Origin: CAYYAU01 sp964469765 [NCBI: uncultured Clostridia bacterium]
GTDB lineage: Bacteria > UBA6262 > WVXT01 > CAYYAU01
Assembly: GCA_964469765.1 (NCBI GenBank)
Contig: CAYYAU010000023.1
Span: 1 to 10,416, forward strand
Direction of reading: 5' to 3'
Length of the DNA stretch: 10,416 nucleotides
A program made the position numbers and the translations under genes. The notes beneath the pieces are model-generated. The model did no database searches and was not told the origin of the DNA. It was given only the letters and a program-made list of their open reading frames with translations. Positions 6,846-10,416 of the stretch are shown one piece after another (positions within the stretch are counted from its first letter, which is position 1; each line of letters begins with the position of its first letter).

Positions 6846-7746
6846 CAATCACCTTATTTAAAGCAAATAAACCTACTTCTATCTGATCATCCGAAGGAAT
6901 ATTTGTAGTAAACCCTTGCAACCACAGATTAGGTGAGATTAAATATTTTACAATCCATGTATGTTTATATTTATCAAATAACTTAATCACTTCATAAGAT
7001 ATCCCAGCAATTAAAGGAAATACAACTAAACGAATAACAATCTTTGATAAAACAGAACCAGCAGGAATCACAGAGAATATTAAAATTGCTATCACCATCA
7101 CTGTAAGAATAAAGCTTGTTCCACATCTCGGATTTGCCGTTGAAAACTTAGATGCATTTTCAACTGAAAGTCCTTCGTCTGCTTCATAATTTGCTATCAC
7201 TTTATGTTCAGCTCCGTGATAAGAAAAAACTTTTTTTATATCTGGGAAAAATCTAATTCCAATAAGATAAAGTAGAAAAATTATTATTCTAATTATTCCA
7301 TCAATCAGATTAAAAACAAAAATGCTTGAAAAATTTAAAATTTTCTTTAACTGCTCGGTCAGTGTAAGAGGAAGTAAAATAAAAAGGAGTGTACCGATAA
7401 CCAACGAAATTATAAAAGAAAAAATAAATGTGTTAGTGTTTATTGCCCCTTTTCTTTTTATTTTTCTGCCAGTTAATTTCTCATTAAAATTTTCTATTTC
7501 TTCTTGAGCCAAAATATTTGCCGAATATGAAAGCGCCTTAAATCCAACTACTAAACTCTCAAGTAAAACTAAAAACCCCCTTAAAAAAGGAACTTTTAAA
7601 ATAGGAAACCTTTTCTTTAAAGATGGAACTCTCTCTTTCATAAAAGCAATTGAAGAATCCTTTTTTCTTACTGCCACAACATAAAAATGGGCAGACCTTA
7701 TCATTACACCATTAATAACAGCCTGACCGCCTATTTTGTATTTCAT
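6784..7746 (-). CDS. DUF1385 family integral membrane protein (YqhQ-like)
   Basis: Polytopic membrane protein of a conserved family without a settled function. The N-terminus carries the hallmark IGGQAVINGVMIRS (5-18). Other signatures are YHGAEHKVIANYE (176-188), NPRCGTSFIL (205-214) and, near the end, LWLQGFTTNIPSDDQIEVGL (274-293). Hydrophobic segments lie at about 55-75, 105-130, 141-165, 211-228 and 233-255. Length is 320 residues, with a charged tail from about 300 that overlaps the start of prfA. It lies 14 bases after rpmE with no clear ribosome-binding site. From memory, the rpmE-DUF1385-prfA/prmC neighbourhood is common in Firmicutes and other deep lineages, so this is conserved context rather than a local event. 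Confidence 0.93.
   Translation of the reverse strand: MKYKIGGQAVINGVMIRSAHFYVVAVRKKDSSIAFMKERVPSLKKRFPILKVPFLRGFLVLLESLVVGFKALSYSANILAQEEIENFNEKLTGRKIKRKGAINTNTFIFSFIISLVIGTLLFILLPLTLTEQLKKILNFSSIFVFNLIDGIIRIIIFLLYLIGIRFFPDIKKVFSYHGAEHKVIANYEADEGLSVENASKFSTANPRCGTSFILTVMVIAILIFSVIPAGSVLSKIVIRLVVFPLIAGISYEVIKLFDKYKHTWIVKYLISPNLWLQGFTTNIPSDDQIEVGLFALNKVIDAEKENEMERKASENTEEIL
6848..6855 (-). promoter_or_regulatory. Ribosome-binding site deciding the prfA start
   Basis: AAGGTGAT on the minus strand, inside the 3' end of the DUF1385 gene, matches the 3' half of the Shine-Dalgarno consensus and ends two bases before ATG 6845. Aligned to the full consensus, the spacing is about 7 bases. Upstream of the alternative ATG at 6830 there is only the weaker GAGAAAG. 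Confidence 0.55.
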
Positions 7747-7760
7747 TTTTTACATAGAGT

Positions 7761-8021
7761 CTACTTTTTGGTTTTAGATTTTTTTCTTTTTTTAGTTTTT
7801 TTCTTTTGAACTGTTTTTCCATCAGTTTTACTATATTTTTTCTTAAATCTCTCAACTCTTCCTGCAGTATCAACCAACTTCTGTCTCCCCGTAAAAAATG
7901 GATGACATGCAGAACAAATCTCAACATGAATTTCTTTCTTTGTTGAACGGGTGTGAATAACATTACCACAAGCACAGGTTATAATGCAATCTTGATATTT
8001 AGGATGAATGTCTTCTTTCAT
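7761..8021 (-). CDS. rpmE: 50S ribosomal protein bL31, zinc-binding (C+) type
   Basis: Large-subunit protein at the inter-subunit bridge. It opens with [10 protein letters not shown], then has CACGN with Cys16 and Cys18 and [14 protein letters not shown] with Cys36 and Cys39. These four cysteines form the zinc site of the C+ form, as opposed to the zinc-free paralogue induced under zinc starvation. The conserved [13 protein letters not shown] follows. From about residue 66 there is a lysine-rich tail to residue 86, longer than the usual C-terminus. GAGGAGG lies close before the ATG in a purine-rich leader with three heptad repeats. It is the first gene of the rpmE-DUF1385-prfA-prmC cluster. 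Confidence 0.97.
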   Translation of the reverse strand: MKEDIHPKYQDCIITCACGNVIHTRSTKKEIHVEICSACHPFFTGRQKLVDTAGRVERFKKKYSKTDGKTVQKKKTKKRKKSKTKK

Positions 8022-8030
8022 TTCTTCCTC

Positions 8031-8051
8031 CTCTATTCTCTACTCTCTATT
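8031..8051 (-). repeat. Three tandem 7-base repeats in the rpmE leader
   Basis: On the plus strand the units read CTCTATT, CTCTACT and CTCTATT with no gap, seen as a purine-rich AATAGAG series on the transcript. They fill most of the 35-base gap between the M23 gene and rpmE and run into the rpmE ribosome-binding site. The middle unit differs by one base. A slipped-strand microrepeat or a low-structure leader keeping the site open would both fit. Confidence 0.5.
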
Positions 8052-8056
8052 TCCTT

Positions 8057-8932
8057 TTATAAAGATAAATATCTTAAAGGATTTAATGGTCTTCCATATC
8101 TTCTTATTTCAAAATGAACATGCGGACCTGTTGTCCAACCCGAACTGCCTTGTCTTCCTATAATTTGACCTTTTTTAATCCATTGCCCTTTTCTCACATA
8201 CACTTTCCATAGATGTCCGTATCTGGTTGAGTAGCCCCCTGTATGAACAATTACAACAAGCTTTCCATAACCTCTTTTTCTACCAGCAAATATTACTCTA
8301 CCTTCTCTTGAAGCACGAATCAAACAATGATAAGGACCCCTTATATCAACTCCCTCGTGAAACATTCTTCTTCGAAATATTGGATGAACTCTCCATCCAA
8401 ATCTACTTGTGACCCTCCCTCTTACAGGAAAGATAAAATCATGAAAAACTACATAGGCTTTTGGTATAAAAAGGGTGTCTCCTTCATCTAAAGAAAAACC
8501 AAGCCCTGATTCGTTCGCTTCTATTATTCTCTCTATAGGGACCTTATATTTAGATGAAATAGTAAAAAGTGTTTCACCTTTGCTTACTTTATGTAAAAGC
8601 CCTCTTTTGTTGATAATTTTTAATCTCTGTCCTGGATATATTAAAGTTGATTGTAGATTATTTATACTTCTTATCGTTAAAACATTCGTTCCATAAAGTC
8701 GGGCTATACTCCAAATATTTTCATTTTTATTTACAGTATGTTCAGTAATCACCAATGGTTCTAATTTACTTACAACGCTTGGCGAAACATAATTTTCTGA
8801 ATAAATAGGGGCATCTATAAATAGCTGTTTGTTATTACTCCAATCTTCTTCTAAAAAAATGTTACTCCTAAAAAACAAAACTGGAATAAACAAACTCAAA
8901 AAAATATTAAAGGTAACAAGCCTTCTAAACAT
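8057..8932 (-). CDS. Secreted LysM-LysM-M23 family metallopeptidase
   Basis: Cell-wall endopeptidase of 291 residues. An uncleaved or Sec-type N-terminal hydrophobic segment (about 5-22) has no lipobox. LysM domains at about 65-107 and 114-157 bind glycan. The M23 domain, about 166-287, has all catalytic elements: zinc ligands His192 and Asp196 in FHEGVDI and His273 in GPHVHFEIR, with His240 in YGH and His271 as catalytic histidines. It should cut peptide cross-links in peptidoglycan. It contrasts with the NlpD-like protein encoded at 3817-4458, which shares the architecture but has lost the metal site. AGAGG lies 7 bases before the ATG. It follows the small mS38-like gene and precedes rpmE by 35 bases. 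Confidence 0.94.
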   Translation of the reverse strand: MFRRLVTFNIFLSLFIPVLFFRSNIFLEEDWSNNKQLFIDAPIYSENYVSPSVVSKLEPLVITEHTVNKNENIWSIARLYGTNVLTIRSINNLQSTLIYPGQRLKIINKRGLLHKVSKGETLFTISSKYKVPIERIIEANESGLGFSLDEGDTLFIPKAYVVFHDFIFPVRGRVTSRFGWRVHPIFRRRMFHEGVDIRGPYHCLIRASREGRVIFAGRKRGYGKLVVIVHTGGYSTRYGHLWKVYVRKGQWIKKGQIIGRQGSSGWTTGPHVHFEIRRYGRPLNPLRYLSL

Positions 8933-9003
8933 AATAAAACCTCTTTTTCTCTACAATATTAAACAAAACCAGACAACAATTGGAAAAAGATAATATAACT
9001 TAA

Positions 9004-9096
9004 TTATCTATGTTTTTTATGTCTCATTTTCTTTCTTCTTTTCTTCAACTTATGGGTTCTAATTTTTTGTAATTTTCTTCTTCTTCCATGTGGCAT
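9004..9096 (-). CDS. AURKAIP1/COX24 (mS38)-like small basic protein, probable ribosomal protein
   Basis: A 30-codon gene easily missed by gene callers. The product begins MPHGRRRKLQKIRTHK and ends KKRRKKMRHKKHR, and is almost entirely Arg, Lys and His. Spacing of THK, KKR and RHKK matches the short bacterial family I know from Bacteroidetes and relatives, whose mitochondrial relatives Cox24 and AURKAIP1 are small-subunit protein mS38. It therefore most likely binds 16S rRNA in the small subunit. A strong AAGGAGG lies 5 bases before the ATG, and the reading frame ends in TAA. It sits 67 bases after tyrS and upstream of the M23 gene, among translation genes. Function is inferred from family resemblance. 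Confidence 0.85.
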   Translation of the reverse strand: MPHGRRRKLQKIRTHKLKKRRKKMRHKKHR

Positions 9097-9101
9097 CTTC
9101 T

Positions 9102-9108
9102 CCTCCTT
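9102..9108 (-). promoter_or_regulatory. Strong ribosome-binding site of the mS38-like gene
   Basis: AAGGAGG on the minus strand, five bases before ATG 9096. It is among the strongest Shine-Dalgarno matches in the window and is the main independent evidence that the 30-codon frame is translated. Confidence 0.85.
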
Positions 9109-9118
9109 GGAACGTAGC

Positions 9119-9146
9119 AAAAATCCGCTAAGCCATAGTGACGGAT
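9119..9146 (-). terminator. Weak terminator-like hairpin after tyrS
   Basis: On the minus strand ATCCG (9142-9146) pairs with CGGAT (9123-9127), plus one possible G-T pair, around a 12-14 base loop. It is followed by TTTTT. The stem is short, so termination would be partial at best. It lies between the tyrS stop and the mS38-like gene, with no space for a good promoter after it, so read-through from tyrS seems needed. Confidence 0.3.
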
Positions 9147-9163
9147 AAATCTCAACTGCAAAC

Positions 9164-10327
9164 TTATTCCTTTAGAATTACCTTTTTGAACTTCCTTTTT
9201 CCAACTTGAACAATGAGCTGTTTATCTAAAATTATTTTCTCCTTTTCATTAAGGACTTTCTTCTTGTTAATCTTAACACCACCCAGAGAAATAAGTCTTT
9301 TTGCCTCACTTTTACTAGAAACTAATTTAGCTTTAAAAAGAAGCTCAACAATGTTTATCTCAGACTCCTTGATGATTACGGTTTCCATCTCGGCTGGTAG
9401 TTCTTTTTTCTTAAACACCTTTTCAAACTTAAAGAAAGCATCTTCTGCTTTTTCTTTTGACCAATACTTACTTACAATTTTCTTTGCTAAACTCACCTTC
9501 GCGTCTCTCGGAGGTATATTTTTTACTTCATTTAAATCCCGGTCTGTTAAAAGTTCATAGTATCTATACATTAACTCATCAGAGATTGACATTATTTTTC
9601 CAAACATTTCATAGGGTTGGTCATTTAAAGCAATATAGTTTCCATAACTTTTGCTCATTTTTCTTATTCCATCAGTTCCTTCTAACAATGGCAAAGTAAT
9701 AACAACTTGAGGAGGTTGCCCAAAATCCTTCTGAAGTTGCCTTCCTAAAAGTAGATTAAAGATTTGGTCAGTTCCACCAATTTCAACATCAGATTTTATT
9801 TGAATAGAGTCATAACCTTGAAGTAATGGATAAAGAAACTCAAGTATACTTATATCGTTCCCTTTAGCAAACCTTCCTTTAAAATCAGCTCTTGCAATAA
9901 GTTGTGCTACTGTAACATAGGAAGTAAGCTTCAGTAAATCCGATAAACCCATCTTATCAAACCAGTTACTATTAAAATAAATCTCTGTTTTATCCTCCTG
10001 TAAAATCTTAAATACCTGTCTTTGGTATGTTAAAGCGTTTTTTTCAATCTCTTCTTTAGAAAGGGGTTTTCTATCACTAATCCTCCCAGAAGGGTCTCCG
10101 ATTCTCGCTGTAAAATCACCTATAATAAAGATAACTTTATGTCCAAACTCTTGAAACTGACGTAGTTTTTCTAAAATTACTGTATGACCTAAATGTAAAT
10201 CAGGAGCAGTAGGATCCGCACCAAATTTTACACGAAGGAACTTTTTATACTTGATTTTCTTCGTTAATTCTTCTTCCGAGACTAAATCAACAACTCCTCT
10301 TTTTATTTTTGAAATTTGTTTTATCAT
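9164..10327 (-). CDS. tyrS: Tyrosyl-tRNA synthetase
   Basis: Class I aminoacyl-tRNA synthetase that charges tRNA-Tyr. At 387 residues it fits the shorter bacterial TyrRS group. The HIGH signature is HLGH (45-48) within KFGADPTAPDLHLGH, the tyrosine-pocket region includes YPLLQGYDS (166-174) and EIGGTDQIFNLLLGR (182-196), and KMSKS is at 223-227. A C-terminal S4 RNA-binding domain occupies about 326-384 (VELLFKAKLVSSKSEAKRLI and the VKINKKKV hairpin). The ATG at 10327 has no Shine-Dalgarno sequence and lies nine bases after a good -10 box, so the mRNA is probably leaderless. I see no T-box leader. It is the first minus-strand gene of the series and diverges from a plus-strand gene at the right edge. 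Confidence 0.97.
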   Translation of the reverse strand: MIKQISKIKRGVVDLVSEEELTKKIKYKKFLRVKFGADPTAPDLHLGHTVILEKLRQFQEFGHKVIFIIGDFTARIGDPSGRISDRKPLSKEEIEKNALTYQRQVFKILQEDKTEIYFNSNWFDKMGLSDLLKLTSYVTVAQLIARADFKGRFAKGNDISILEFLYPLLQGYDSIQIKSDVEIGGTDQIFNLLLGRQLQKDFGQPPQVVITLPLLEGTDGIRKMSKSYGNYIALNDQPYEMFGKIMSISDELMYRYYELLTDRDLNEVKNIPPRDAKVSLAKKIVSKYWSKEKAEDAFFKFEKVFKKKELPAEMETVIIKESEINIVELLFKAKLVSSKSEAKRLISLGGVKINKKKVLNEKEKIILDKQLIVQVGKRKFKKVILKE

Positions 10328-10335
10328 TTTGAGTT

Positions 10336-10364
10336 ATTTTATATCATCTATATTAATTTATCAA
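10336..10364 (-). promoter_or_regulatory. Sigma-70 promoter of tyrS, leaderless type
   Basis: On the minus strand a -35 box TTGATA (10359-10364) and a -10 box TAAAAT (10336-10341) each match five of six consensus bases, with an exact 17-base spacer. Only eight bases separate the -10 box from the tyrS ATG, so transcription would start at about 10328-10329, one or two bases before the start codon. This is the best promoter seen in the window and may drive the long minus-strand series. Confidence 0.7.
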
Positions 10365-10380
10365 GAGAAAAATTAATATA
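10349..10380. repeat. 11-bp perfect inverted repeat in the divergent promoter region
   Basis: TATATTAATTT at 10349-10359 is repeated inverted as AAATTAATATA at 10370-10380 with a 10-base gap. The left arm lies in the tyrS promoter spacer and touches the -35 box. A further direct copy of the inner nine bases, TATTAATTT, is at 10385-10393, just before the plus-strand gene's ribosome-binding site. It could be an operator or simply AT-rich promoter DNA. Confidence 0.45.
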
Positions 10381-10404
10381 TTGTTATTAATTTGGGAGGA
10401 ATAA

Positions 10405-10416
10405 GTGAGGAAACTA
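10405..10416 (+). CDS. Start of a plus-strand gene, continuing beyond the window
   Basis: GGGAGGA at 10394-10400 is followed four bases later by GTG AGG AAA CTA, giving (M)RKL before the sequence ends. A strong ribosome-binding site at good spacing and the divergent arrangement with tyrS support a real start. Four codons are too few to say what it encodes. A basic start could be the beginning of a signal peptide, but that is speculation. Confidence 0.5.

Noticed and set aside
7712-7975. 87-codon minus-strand frame over rpmE
   Set aside because: It is a shifted frame of the certain L31 gene; its lysine-rich look comes from the A-rich L31 tail.
9213-9560. 115-codon plus-strand frame inside tyrS
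   Set aside because: Antisense shadow of a well-supported tyrS; serine/leucine/phenylalanine-rich product typical of antisense frames. The same reasoning applies to plus-strand frames at 1675-1896, 5585-5797, 7322-7507, 8227-8412, 8475-8696 and 9457-9699.
10328-10416. T-box or other riboswitch upstream of tyrS
   Set aside because: Fewer than 80 bases separate tyrS from the divergent gene, and there is no specifier or antiterminator-like structure.
1-10416. CRISPR array, insertion sequence, prophage or defence system
   Set aside because: No regularly spaced repeats, transposase, integrase, or nuclease/toxin motifs were seen on either strand; the genes are housekeeping.

Overview
The window is AT-rich bacterial chromosome, roughly two-thirds A+T by eye (not counted). 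Almost everything is on the minus strand, so transcription runs from high to low coordinates. TGA is a normal stop: several genes are joined by ATGA stop/start overlaps. LL-diaminopimelate aminotransferase, two LysM/M23 wall proteins (one with a lipobox) and an NlpD-like protein beside a sigma factor point to a peptidoglycan-containing, probably diderm bacterium. The tiny AURKAIP1/COX24 (mS38)-like gene and the AT-rich compact layout fit an FCB-type or candidate-phylum lineage. The phylum cannot be fixed from this window.

Layout in the direction of transcription. At the right edge a plus-strand gene has only its GTG start and three further codons inside the window. It diverges from tyrS (9164-10327), whose promoter lies so close to the ATG that the mRNA is probably leaderless. 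Then come an unlisted 30-codon gene for an mS38-like basic protein (9004-9096), a secreted LysM-LysM-M23 endopeptidase with all catalytic residues (8057-8932), and a translation-termination cluster: rpmE (L31), a DUF1385 membrane protein, prfA (RF1) and prmC (the RF methyltransferase). A tRNA-Pro(CGG) is packed between prmC and acyP. Next are acyP, an NlpD-like lipoprotein whose M23 metal site is destroyed, and a sigma-70 factor lacking region 1.1.

A long imperfect palindrome (about 2647-2822) fills nearly the whole sigma-apt spacer. The last block is apt, a fumarylacetoacetate-hydrolase-family enzyme, a small two-helix membrane protein of unknown function, and dapL, cut by the left edge. The last three are chained by 4-base ATGA overlaps.

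Most of the content is housekeeping: tRNA charging, ribosome parts, translation termination, purine salvage, lysine/DAP synthesis and wall remodelling. I see no CRISPR array, transposase, phage gene or defence system. The points that stand out are the intergenic palindrome, the overlooked mS38-like gene, the degenerate NlpD-like protein beside an RpoS-resembling sigma factor, the tRNA embedded in the gene string, and the leaderless-type tyrS promoter.
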